Shown in pieces: positions 24,001 through 33,205 of a stretch of 64,000 nucleotides of DNA; position 1 is the first letter of the stretch; the number at the start of each line of letters is the position of its first letter. The position numbers and the translations under genes were made by a program. The notes under the pieces were generated by a model. It was not told where the DNA came from, ran no database searches, and was given only the letters and a program-made list of their open reading frames with translations. Origin of the DNA: Mactromeris polynyma (lineage: Eukaryota; Mollusca; Bivalvia; Venerida; Mactridae); contig JASFXZ010000052.1 of assembly GCA_032209605.1 (NCBI GenBank), forward strand, positions 62,001 to 126,000, read 5' to 3'.

Positions 24001-25191
24001 CCAGGGGGGGGGGGGGGGTTTAGTTTTGCCCCTGTCCGTCTGATTAAGTTTTGTTAAGTTTGTGTCGCTCATATCTCAAGAGATATTTGACCTTGAGTAA
24101 GAAAACTTCTTAGGAATATAAGTCATCACATGAAATTGTTCTTTCAATATGATGTATTCAGTAAGAGCAGAGTTATGCCCCTTGTAGAGAATGTAGTGTA
24201 ATGCAATTGATGTCATTTCGCAATTTATAAATGTGAAATGTCGACGTTATGAAGAACATAAATCATGGTATTTATTAACATTTCTAGGTTTACAGTATTT
24301 TTGTCATATTCATAAGAGATACATCATTTGTCCATATTCATTATCGATTGTCAGAAATAATTGGGTATGGGATTTTGATTTGTCATTGATTATTAATCAA
24401 ATTGTTCTGAATGCTGTGGAATCACAATTTCTGCTTATTCATGCTAATATCTTATAGTGGCAACTGTTGATGTTGATATTATAAAATGTCAATAATGCTT
24501 CAACATGTTGGAATGACTGGTGTTATTAATGAAAGACAAATATATAACATGAATACAGACTTGTAAATGACAAACATTTGTGATATGCCACCATTTTGAG
24601 ATACTTGAATTTAACCCAAAGAGTAAGTCCCAGAAAGAGAAAAAGAACAGAAAAGACTACACGACCCAACAACAGCTGCAACAATCAATTTTTCTAAACC
24701 ATAATCGATTGTCAGCGACTTCATAACGTTTCGATCATTTTTCTACTACAATTGATCTTCACAGCATCCCGAATATGCTTAAAACTATTAAAAATGCAAC
24801 TACAATGTTTATCACTTTAGTGTTAAATGCGTTTTATTATTACAAATGAGTAAATAATTATTTCCAAAAAAATTAAACTATTACCCTAGTATTCATATTT
24901 AGTTAAAATAATTGATTAAGTTTAGGAAATAATGTTTGAGAATTAAAATAGAATTATTTCTTTACAATGCCATCGTGTTGACACGGACAATATTTAGTTG
25001 CCTTTTTAATGGCGTGCAGTATATTAATTGGGAAAATCGTCTTTTAATAAAGCTACAATCTTCTATTTACAGGTTGGATTGTGTCCATAGTACTAGGATC
25101 CATTCTAGTCATAGTTCTAGTCATCATGCTCGTTTGTTTCATCCGCATGAAGAAAAATAAGGATTTTGGATTCAGAAAATTCGATATGTAG
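9003..25191 (+). CDS. Histidine acid phosphatase, lysosomal/prostatic type, 416 aa
   Basis: Eleven coding exons: 9003-9095, 14507-14602, 15909-16001, 17380-17532, 19811-19906, 20920-21009, 21649-21772, 22260-22345, 22958-23135, 23820-23942 and 25073-25191. All introns are GT-AG, the phases agree, and the 1251 nt give 416 residues plus stop. Residues 1-22 are a signal peptide (second possible start at M4). The phosphate-binding and nucleophile motif IYRHGDRSP is at residues 32-40 (H35 nucleophile). [12 protein letters not shown] follows, and the acid/base HD pair is in GHDTTVAA (H278-D279). Cysteines in NCIENCP fit family disulfides. The last exon encodes a membrane span (about 379-403) and a short basic tail, as in ACP2-type enzymes that are delivered to lysosomes and then cleaved. 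It hydrolyses phosphomonoesters at acid pH (family knowledge). ACP2 versus ACPP orthology is not resolved. Intron 1 is 5.4 kb and filled with mobile elements. Confidence 0.96.
9208..10097. mobile_element. Foldback/MITE-like DNA element B, arms of a 'GGTACGAGTTGACC' reiteration
   Basis: The left arm (9208 to about 9395) and the right arm (about 9985-10097) are inverted repeats of roughly 110 bp, with isolated extra units at about 9651 and 9834. Both arms consist of variants of GGTCAACTCGTACC. The terminal sequences GGTAACCGGTCAACTCG and, read inward from the right, GGTTCCAGTCAACTCG match. The 8-bp word GTCCAAAC flanks both ends (9200-9207 and 10098-10105), a convincing target-site duplication. 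The AT-rich interior has no transposase frame. It lies in intron 1 of the acid phosphatase gene. Confidence 0.85.
10283..11326. mobile_element. Inverted-repeat element D with 'TTCTCGTATTCTCGGGG' ends
   Basis: The left end TATCCTGTTTTCTCGTACTC and the complement of the right end (CCCCGAGAATACGAGAACTGAGGATA, 11301-11326) are inverted repeats of about 28 bp. A third copy of the motif is at about 10491-10508. No clear flanking duplication was found, so the boundaries are tentative. It follows element B almost directly in acid phosphatase intron 1. Confidence 0.45.
11330..11545 (+). repeat. Dispersed repeat related to element E (26053-26322)
   Basis: It shares long phrases with the later copy, such as 'agggaatataatgt', 'aaaataacttatt', 'gctcatgt.ggca' and 'gaaaaagtggttgtcacatgcaa.ttctcttggtattttctcaatta'. 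This copy lacks the outer inverted repeats seen at 26053-26322. Confidence 0.6.
13680..13862. mobile_element. TA-flanked MITE, 'CAGTCGGA' family
   Basis: The ends TACCGTCTGACC and GATCCGACTGTA are inverted repeats with TA at each end. The interior phrases 'attcgaaaccatgtattattcgaaataaaattttgga' recur in inverse orientation in the copy at 35966-36147. This is a non-autonomous Tc1/mariner-like element. Confidence 0.65.
14085..14235 (+). repeat. tRNA-derived SINE
   Basis: It has an A-box-like stretch (about 14098-14118, 'agtgatcaaagaatagagcatct') and a B box GGGTTCAAATCCC at 14142-14154. The tail is 'ggtgcggatactggtt...ccaggaa..gtcatcaa.ag.aatta.tataag', shared with the copy at 16686-16900. Confidence 0.7.
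16184..16325. mobile_element. Small palindromic MITE, 'CACAGGAG' family
   Basis: The ends TTTTAAGCACAGGAGATTGTC and CTCCTGTGGTTTTAA are inverted repeats, and the 'agttctttccc' and 'gggaaagaact' inner arms continue the palindrome. A sister copy is at 19084-19209 in another intron of the same gene. A partial arm lies near 2336-2366. Confidence 0.65.
16686..16900 (+). repeat. tRNA-derived SINE, better-preserved copy
   Basis: A box TGGTCTAGGGCTAGAGC and B box GAGTTCGAGCCCC (about 16739-16750) sit at tRNA-like spacing. The shared SINE tail follows and ends with 'aagaacttgtttcacaattgatgtaaa', a 3' end also seen at about 29068-29095 and, inverted, near 37780. It lies in acid phosphatase intron 3. 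Confidence 0.75.
17050..17240 (+). repeat. Dispersed repeat, 'gagcagagttatgcccctt' family, copy 1
   Basis: It shares 'tgcccc.acaactgt', 'ttatttag.a.gagcag' and 'ttatgccccttg' phrases with 17925-18180 and 24000-24200. The family has no visible coding capacity. I associate these phrases with bivalve genomes. Confidence 0.55.
17925..18180 (+). repeat. Dispersed repeat, 'gagcagagttatgcccctt' family, copy 2
   Basis: This is the most complete copy: 'ctcccacaactgtttatggagacacttagatttacc', a (ctgt/ccgt) run, 'tcatatctcaaagtgtatttgacc', then 'gagcagagttatgccccttg' and 'tggacacattttct'. It lies in acid phosphatase intron 4. Confidence 0.6.
19084..19209. mobile_element. Small palindromic MITE, 'CACAGGAG' family, copy 2
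   Basis: The ends TTAGAACCACAGGAG and CTCCTGTGGTTTTAA, with inner arms 'gtcacaagttctctccc' and 'gggagagaacttgtgac', give a near-perfect hairpin of about 125 bp. It lies in acid phosphatase intron 4. Confidence 0.7.
20185..20350 (+). repeat. SINE-like repeat
   Basis: It begins 'gaccaattagctcaatttgtagtgcactcgaca', an A-box-like start resembling the 885-1070 family. The B box is degraded ('gttgaaacct'). It lies in acid phosphatase intron 5. Confidence 0.4.
20367..20556. mobile_element. MITE with 'CGATTTCTCAAAACATCTC' ends
   Basis: The left CGATTTCTCAAAACATCTC and the complement of the right (GAGATGCTTTGGGAGATCG) are inverted repeats of about 20 bp around a 150-bp interior that is itself rich in 'gagat/atctc' words. 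It lies in acid phosphatase intron 5. Confidence 0.6.
23200..23375 (-). repeat. SINE-like repeat, minus strand (relative of 885-1070)
   Basis: The complement has a B-box-like GGTTCGATATC and the same downstream order of phrases ('gag.gctca', 'gggcagtac.gggaga', 'ccaggtatct') as the 885-1070 element. It lies in acid phosphatase intron 9. Confidence 0.5.
24000..24200 (+). repeat. Poly-G tract and dispersed repeat, 'gagcagagttatgcccctt' family, copy 3
   Basis: A run of about 14 G starts at 24003. It is followed by 'tttagttttgcccctgtccgtctga', 'catatctcaagagatatttgacc' and 'agagcagagttatgccccttg'. It lies in acid phosphatase intron 10. Confidence 0.55.
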
Positions 25192-25287
25192 AGATTTAGC
25201 TGCACATTGTTACAGGATTGATGTTTCAAGTTCAATTGTAAAAATTATGACATTCATCAGCAATGTTTTTTTTTTACCTTATTGCAT

Positions 25288-25293
25288 AATAAA
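25288..25293 (+). terminator. Candidate poly(A) signal of the acid phosphatase gene
   Basis: Canonical AATAAA about 97 nt after the stop codon at 25191. Confidence 0.5.
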
Positions 25294-26052
25294 GTAATAA
25301 TAATTACAATAATATAACGACCACATTTGATATTTTGATTGGATGAAATCAATACTTTTCTGAAGGAATGAACATTTTAGTACTATATGTGATATCTTAG
25401 GAACATTTTTTTCAAGTGAATAAACCTGTATTTTTTAGGCCAAAGTTTATTTATCATGAGCATTTAAATCGAAAAAAAACAACATATTTAAAATACCATT
25501 CATGAAATAATTACTATTGGATGGAGTAGTTTGTCTTCGTCAGGTTGATCAATATTTGTATCCAAATAAGACAACAGTAATAAAATAGTAGTCATTTTTC
25601 CATGGAACATACAGACTAAGAAGTATTTCTTGTGCATGAATCATTAACACACAACTTTAGATGTAAACAAACAGAATATTTCGTGCCTATGAAAACAAAG
25701 AAAGAACACTAATTAGTTCAATATTGAAAGATCCATACATCTATTGAGATAAGTTATTCTGAGTTACTTTCCCTTAGAATGTGCTTAATTAAAGAATATA
25801 TTCTGAAATTACAGTTTAAATAACTATGCTGACTTTGTTGATATGCCAGTCTATTATCTTTAGAAACATTGTTGTTTACTATAACAGAACTGGTACCAAT
25901 CCTTTGTTGCGTTGTACGTTTTATTAATGAATATATTTTCTCTGATCACTATCATTTAGATGATTTAAAAGTGCTCCGGTATTGTATGTAGTATATTTAC
26001 ATTCATAGTATAATTTGTTCTACAGAAAAGGCCAGGTGAGAGATTTTACAAT

Positions 26053-26322
26053 AATTACCTCCCTTGTTCTGAATAGCCAGCCATAATGAGAGGCGAATTT
26101 CCTTAAAGTTAGCAGGGAATATAATGTTAACAATGATAAAATAATCAGATGTATGAAAATAACTTATTCATTACGCTCATGTTGGCAGTAACGTTGGGCT
26201 CAGAAATTTGAGGAAAAAGTGGTTGTCACATGCAATTTCTCTTGGTATTTTCTCAATTATCACATATTTTTGAATAACTCCTGTATCAAAATGGCTGATG
26301 ATTACGAACAAGGGAGGCGAAT
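26053..26322. mobile_element. MITE E with 'CTCCCTTGTTC' ends
   Basis: The ends ATTACCTCCCTTGTTC and GAACAAGGGAGGCGAAT are inverted repeats; the match continues inward to CAGCCAT and ATGGCTG. The interior is shared with the repeat at 11330-11545. Confidence 0.65.
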
Positions 26323-26359
26323 ATTGTAGATCTGGGCACTACTTATTGATTGCAATGTG

Positions 26360-26462
26360 CAGTAAAACCTGGCCTGAATATTGAGTCGAAATATAGAAGA
26401 AACAATACATTGATGAGATGGTCTCAACTTTGGGGTGGTCTATAAGCGAGGTTTTACTGTTA
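26360..26462. mobile_element. Short pogo-like MITE
   Basis: The left CAGTAAAACCTGG and right CGAGGTTTTACTGTTA are inverted repeats, with 'gatggtctca' and 'ggggtggtct' family phrases between them. Confidence 0.5.
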
Positions 26463-28175
26463 ATACAGGAGATATTCAGTACACTGTATCTGGCCAATCA
26501 TGGTTAATGATGACACCAGTACATGAAGGCTCATTGTACACCATGTTCCTAGGTCAAGTATATCTGTATTATCTTCATATTGAAGATTATGTGATCAAAT
26601 TGTACATTCCATTTTGTAAAGCAATACTTGTTATACTTACTGCTGTACCAATGTATGTTGTATTGTTTTTGTTATATTGTGTAACACTGGAGTCTGGAAT
26701 GATAGACTCAACACTCGGCACTCAAATGTCAAAACTCACTCTGATGAGTCCGAGTTTGAAGAAGTGAGTGTTCTTGTACTTTTTTGTATATTTCTTTCTG
26801 GTAAGGTACTACAATATATACAGTTTTGTGCTTGAAGTCTGAGATTATGTTGTCAGTACTTAATTTTGGCTTTTATTTATGACAGAGATAGTTTAATCAA
26901 TGCAATATCATCACAAGCAATAAGTACTTCATTGTTTCAATAATATGTGTGATAAGTTTTGCTGTACTGCAACAATTGTAATTTCCATGTCAACATTGAA
27001 GAATGTGTGATTTTGGTGTGTGTTTAGTCTTTGTTTAAATTCTTGATTTCATGTATGAATATTTGTGACATGGTTCCATGAATGAATTTTCAATTCTTGG
27101 TACCATTTATGGACATTCATTTCTCAAATCCATTCAAGAATATTCTTTTCTTTATTCAGGAAGTGCCTCCATGTAAAGACCTAAACTGATAGAGGTTGTT
27201 GCTACTGATATACGAAATTGCATATTTTGTTGTGAATTGAAAGATAGGACATATTTATCACATGACATTAATTTTTTTTTAATTCCTGTTATTTCTACAT
27301 TGTTAAGTTTTTGACTAACATTCTTTTTTACATAGTATTCAAAATTGTTCTCTATTTTCTTTTGTATTTGTTTTTCAAACATGTTTTCAAAGACTTTCCA
27401 GGTCTTAAATTGTACATATACTATCGAGGTACACATCAGAATTTGAATATATTTTGTCTCATATTTTTACATGTTTGTTGAGAAAGTCGATTACAATTTT
27501 GCTTTTCACAAATAGCTTTACTTGCTTTTTTCCTGTTTGAAATATTTGTATGAAATTATTTTCTGAGTTTTTCCTCTTTCGGAACAAAGTGTATTGACAT
27601 ATAAAGTATTGGTATTATATTTTTCGCTTACTTACTCATGACATTGTCTTTGTATACTCAGTATATTAAAAAATGCCCTTTTTTGTACCTGTAAGATGTC
27701 TTTTAAATGTCATTTTAGTGTGTTTTAAAACTCATTTTGAAATGAAAATACCATCGATTGAACGAAATTTTAATGTTCATCATTGTGTAAAATGAAATAA
27801 TAGCATTTTAAGTTGTTATCTGTCATCCCTGGGTAAGTTCATGACATTTGAAAAATCTTACATTTTGCGTTTTTAAAATGTACCGAGTATATTTATTGTG
27901 TTAAGTTATTGCTTGCCAACACCTTGATATTATTGTGTGTAATTAGTCTCCTTTCTTCCTTCTGTGAAAACTGCTGGTCTGTAGAAAATATATTTGTTAC
28001 AGTATTTGAGCAGCTCACAAATATTTTATTTATTTTAGGATTTGATCAAAGTCTCTTGGGCTGGGATAAAACAGAGCTGTATCCTGATTATGTAATGAAA
28101 GTTAATCTTTGAGATTGTTACTACTGATTTACTTTGTTGATCATGAAGAATTTAAGATGACATGGATATTAAATG

Positions 28176-28401
28176 AGTGCTGCTATGGGATTTACAACCT
28201 CTTCTGAAAGTGACATCATTTCAAGAAAACTCAACATATGATGTCATTATTTGCAAGCAGGAAACAATATTTGCTCCATATGGTCACTATTGCCATATGG
28301 GGCAAATATTGCTTACTGTTAGTACATGTTGACATCACATGTGACGTTTTGTGGAAATGACGTCACTTAAAGAAGAGGTTGGAAATCGTACAGCATCGCT
28401 C
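28176..28401. mobile_element. MITE with 'GGGATTTACAACCTCTTCT' ends
   Basis: The left terminus AGTGCTGCTATGGGATTTAC, continuing CAACCTCTTCT, matches the complement of the right terminus (AGAAGAGGTTGGAAATCGTACAGCATCGCTC) over about 30 bp. AAATG occurs directly at both sides (28171-28175 and 28402-28406). A right-end fragment of the same family is at about 22130-22172 in acid phosphatase intron 7. Confidence 0.65.
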
Positions 28402-28959
28402 AAATGTCAAGTTACAATTCTTGTTAGTAACCCAGCAAACATTCATGGAGAGTTGTTATAATTGTTCTCAATTTTGATGTGGAATAAATCAGTTAAAACT
28501 GAAACCGATGTTCAAATTTGAAACTACATGACATGTATTGATTCATCAAGTAAAATTATCAATTGGTCAAAGATGAAACCATTGATTTACTTAAGAATGA
28601 TTAGGTCAAACTGTTGATTCACAAATAACCTTTATCTATAATTGGAAATAAATTTTTGACAAATATTTTCAATAAAGTATCAGGGATAGTTTTCAAGATG
28701 TCCTGATGTGTGATAGTTAGGCATGTGCAATAGCTTACTTACATTTTCTCAACTATTTAGGACATGTCAGAGCAGTTTCTGTAATCAGGCTTGTTTAAAT
28801 ATTTAATTGCTCGTTTAATTTATATACTTGTATGTGTGAAAATTGCTCTGTGATTATATATATCCGAAGGAATGAATATTGAAATTACTTAGAATAAATA
28901 TATGTAGCCTTGTCACACTAGAACAGTAACTGTTACAAGGAATTGTAGTAAAGGGATGG

Positions 28960-29105
28960 ATCACCCGACCTCAGATCTGTAGAGTTGGGTAGGAATCACA
29001 ACTTTTTACAATTCCTGATTCTGGGCAACTTATAATTGGTTATCTAGGAAGCTCTATTTAAATTGTAAGGAACTTGTTTCACAATTAATGTAAATTAAAC
29101 CAAGT
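28960..29105 (+). repeat. SINE 3' fragment
   Basis: 'aattcctgattctgggca', 'ggttatctaggaagct' and 'taaggaacttgtttcacaattaatgtaaa' correspond to the tail of the SINE at 16686-16900. The tRNA-like head is degraded. Confidence 0.5.
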
Positions 29106-29139
29106 CAAAATATTTTTGTTTGTTTTCCTTAAAATGTCT

Positions 29140-29530
29140 TGGTAATGAAGCTTCCAATGAAGTTTTGTTGAATTCCAGTCAGTGGTTTCTGAGAAGTAGT
29201 CCGGACAAGAATGATACCATATATATTATATGTGGCATAATCAAAGGGCCATAACTCCATGGAAAATAGTCCAACCAAAACCGTGTGATAATAAGCGCAT
29301 CTCCTCTTGGTAGTAGAGCTTCCCATGAAGTTTTGTTGAATTCCAGTCTGTGGTTTCTGAAAAGTAGTCCGGACAAGAAGGGTACCATCCATATATACTA
29401 TATGTGGCATAATCAAAGGGCCATAACTCCATGGAAAAATAGTCCAACCAAAACTGTGATAATACGCGCATCTCCTCTTGGTAGTGAAGCTTCCCATGAA
29501 ATTTTGTTGAATTCCAGTCTGTGGTTTCAA
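29140..29530. repeat. Tandem repeat, about 169-bp unit, 2.3 copies
   Basis: Units starting 'gaagcttcc.atgaagttttgttgaattccagtc' recur at about 29148, 29317 and 29486. Each contains 'agtagtccggacaaga', 'catatgtggcataatcaaagggccataactcc' and 'agtccaaccaaaac'. The long open frames across it on both strands come from the lack of stops in the unit, not from a gene. Confidence 0.8.
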
Positions 29531-30950
29531 ACGCCATGAAATTGTTTACCGAATACTAGCGTTTGCTTACACCCTTACTGAACAAATCGTGCAAGATGGT
29601 TTTGATAATTTAACACCCATCCGACACGTTTAAATGTCATATACAGACATTGTCAGTTTCTGATGAATGAGTTCAGTTCTGATCGATATATTGTTGCCAA
29701 ACTTGGTGTATAGTAAGCTTTATAATTATGTAGACATTGATTTGGAATATATTTGGGGCTGCTGGGGTCAAGGTCACTATTACTAAGTACAGAAAAAAAC
29801 AGTTCCAAGCCAACATGTCTAGTTTGGATTGGCACATTGTCACGAAAAGTTGATGTATAACAAGCTTAAAGCGAGACCTAGCCTAGGATTGTATTTTGGG
29901 GCTGTGGTGAGTCACAGTAGTGTGTGGGATGTCTGATACAAGTACTCTAGTATCACTGCTAGTTTATGACATCTTTTAAATAAAGAAGAAAACAGAAACT
30001 GGTATTTGATAAAACATTTAATCACAAAAGAATACATTAAATAGCAAATTGTTATGTAAAATTGCAAGTAAAAGTAATGGGAATGCAATGGAATAATACA
30101 ACAAAGGCTGGAATTAATTATAAATACATTCACACAACCATGCCACGTTACCATAGAAACGTACACATTTAGTAATGCTGTAGAATTTTGTTGAGAAAGA
30201 AAACAAATCACTGTACGGCGACAGTGTGCATATAAACATACATACATAGTACTCACAATACATAAACTGTTCACAATGTGACAATATGTTACACAATAAA
30301 GTACAATAGCTAGACATTTGAAAATGGTGATTTTGAACATAGCAAGTCAAAGCTTTTTCTAGCAGTCTCATGGGGCCAAATGTGGAAAATTCCCATCATT
30401 CAATATCAGATCAGTTTTGTGAGGCAAATAAGTATGTTACAATATCTAGAGACTGGAAAACAAGAAAAATGGATATATCAATTGTGATTTGTCAATATGG
30501 TCTACCCTATTTTGGAATATTTAGTGAATTTACCATTAAAAATTCCAGGATAAGCTAGGGGCCCATTCTCATCAAAAACTCTAGAAAAAGCTCCGCAAGT
30601 ACATTACAGAATGAATCACACTGAAGTGCTGCCAACAATATATTCCATGATTACCATTGGTATGTCAAGTCAATGTGCGTAACATATATGAATGTTAATG
30701 ATTTATACATTAAATATGACCCTTTGGCACCAAACTATATTGAGGTATGGAGCATTTTGCTCAGAACTTCTCAGGCCCCAAAAATACGAAAATAATTTGC
30801 TTATTACATGTACCATACTTAAGTATATTATTTTTAGAAGTTTTCTCCATAAAAAAGTTTTAAATATTAGTTCGCTTTCAGGAGTTAATTGGTGTGTAAA
30901 GTATCAAAAAGTGATGGTATGATATGTAAGCCTATTATTGCTTAAATAAT

Positions 30951-31120
30951 TACAATAAAACCTCACCTCAATAATAAGACCACCTCGAAATTAAGAACAC
31001 AATTTTCAAGTCCATTTTCACTGTTTTGTTCTTTATTCAATCTCAATATTAAGACCACCTCAATAAGAACACCAGTTTTCAAGGTTCCAAAGGTGGTCTT
31101 ATTGTCAAGGTTTTACTGTA
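30951..31120. mobile_element. TA-flanked pogo-like MITE
   Basis: TACAATAAAACCTCACCTC and CAAGGTTTTACTGTA are inverted repeats with TA at each end. The interior 'aataataagaccacctcgaaattaagaacacaattttcaagt' is nearly the same as in 2435-2603. Confidence 0.7.
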
Positions 31121-32749
31121 TATATAATTACTTCAGTAAGTTTGCGAACTGCATTCTATTACCAATGAGCAACAATCAAGCTTAAGAATACTGCTTAGAA
31201 GATTATTAAGCATTTACGTATTTATGTGACACTGGGACTAGAAGAACACCAAACACAACATACACATACATGTATTGAAATTTCTTTGCATAAAGAAATG
31301 TTATAGCATACAGAGTCAGGGAGGTCAACAATGCATTGATTTAATCCATAAATTTGACCACAACATACACTGTATGTTGGAATGTTAAAAACGTGGAATT
31401 TCGATGTAAAACAAATTATATGAACGACACTCATCTTTGCCGCTCTCTTCGGACACAGTCATTTGAATGTGCTGGTACATTCTGAATAATGAAAATTTTA
31501 CTAGAATTATGCATCAGAAAAAAAAGGATTTATTATATGATTATCAGCAAAATTAAGCCAATCACCAATGATTTCTGATTTACAGTAATTTATGGTTTTA
31601 AAGCTCAAGGAGTACAGTTGTAATATCAATGATTAAATAAATATGAAACAATAATAAATGTAAAAATGTAAACAGGAAATGTAAATAATATATTCATTGT
31701 GGCTAGGATATAAATGGATGGATTTATTGACATGAACACAAGGTAAATAAAACAAATAACCTAACTATACGTGTGGTATAAAGTGGACATTTTTTGAGAG
31801 TCAGAAAGTTTTGCAAACCAGCCATTTCAGACATGCTGCAGGCAGAAATACTTGCAATTAACTGCAATGAGTATTTTTACATTTAATATATTTAAATGTG
31901 ACTTTTTGAAATTTGCAAAAACTTGTATGATGCAAAACTTAATCACTTACTTACAAAGCATTTCATATATTTTATACAGAATGGAATACATGAATCAATA
32001 ACTACATCACAAACTGTCATACAACACATGATAGATTTGAACACACACATCAGATTCAATGGACAGATAAATCTGTTGACATCACATCCAGTGGTGAAAG
32101 CCAAATAAGTCTATCTGCTTCTTTATCTAAAATGCTACTCCAGGAAAATCTCCCATGGGGTAGGAACAAATTGTCATGGAAAACATATGCCCCACCCATG
32201 GTATAAGCAGATAAACTAGTCTCACTTTCATTCCTTGAAATGCGATCTAAAAAAGTGAATTCCGAGTCTGAGGCTAAAAAACTTAAAAAAAAATTAAAAT
32301 CAGCAGAAAATTTGGCAAGGGGTCCAGGGGCTGCTGAAGCTCCTGGCTTTTAAGCATATAAGATGACTTAGATTGTCTCAAAAACGGCCCTTGTGAGCGT
32401 CAAATCTGGAAAATTCTCATGCCTGATGTATTCAAACAAAACAAGCCGAGAATGAAAACAAGACTTGAGTCTGGAGACTGATCTCAAGTGTTTTATCCTC
32501 TGACCCTAGTTTCTGGTAGAATCACAACCAAATTGAAGACATCGGAGATACATAGACAGAAAAACAATCATAGATCTAAGAGCAAATCAACAAGAGGAAT
32601 TAAAAATAGAAAATATCACACAAATCTCACATTTGAGTTTCAATAAATATAATCAAGTTCTCCAATCCTTAACATTCAACTAATCAGTATTTAACAGTAA
32701 AGACAGTAGGTGGGTACAACACATGCAATTGAAAACATTTAAAAAAAAA

Positions 32750-33205
32750 CAATTTTGTGTACATTAGATGTATATTTTGTGTACATGTATATGTTGTGAA
32801 CATTAGATTTTGTGTACAATGTATTTTGGTGAACATTGTATTTTGTGTACATTATTTGCATACATTGTATTTTGTGTACTAATGTACATGGTATTTTGTG
32901 TACAATATATTTGTGTACATTGTATTTTGTGTACAATATCGTTTGTGAACATGGTATTTTGTGTACATTATTTGTGTACATGGTATTTTGTGTACATTAT
33001 TTGTGTTCATGGTATTTTGTGTACATGGTATTTTGTGTACATTATTTGTGTACATGGTATTCTGTGTACATTGTATTTTGTGTACATTATTTGTGTACAT
33101 GGTATTTTGAGTACATTATTTGTGTTCATGGTATTTTGTGTACATGGTATTTTGTGTACATTATTTGTGTTCATGGTATTTTGTGTACATTGTATTTTGA
33201 TTAAA
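32750..33205. repeat. Minisatellite of about 29-30 bp composite unit
   Basis: About 450 bp are made of alternating ATTTTGTGTACATGGT, ATTTTGTGTACATT and ATTTGTGTACATGGT blocks, with occasional T-for-A changes (TTCATGG). Period slips give 14-, 15- and 16-bp sub-units. It is probably in the 3' flank of the ceramide synthase gene. Confidence 0.85.

Noticed and set aside
26688..26775. CTGATGAG within a small stem suggested a hammerhead ribozyme
   Set aside because: There is no stem II closing around it and no GAAA at the required place, so the catalytic core is incomplete.
29129..29539. Open frames of 70-133 codons on both strands
   Set aside because: They arise from the 169-bp tandem repeat and read repetitively in several frames.
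30114..30371. Minus-strand frames of 85 and 142 codons
   Set aside because: Low-complexity hydrophobic and cysteine-rich translation of AT-rich DNA, overlapping each other, with no family motif.
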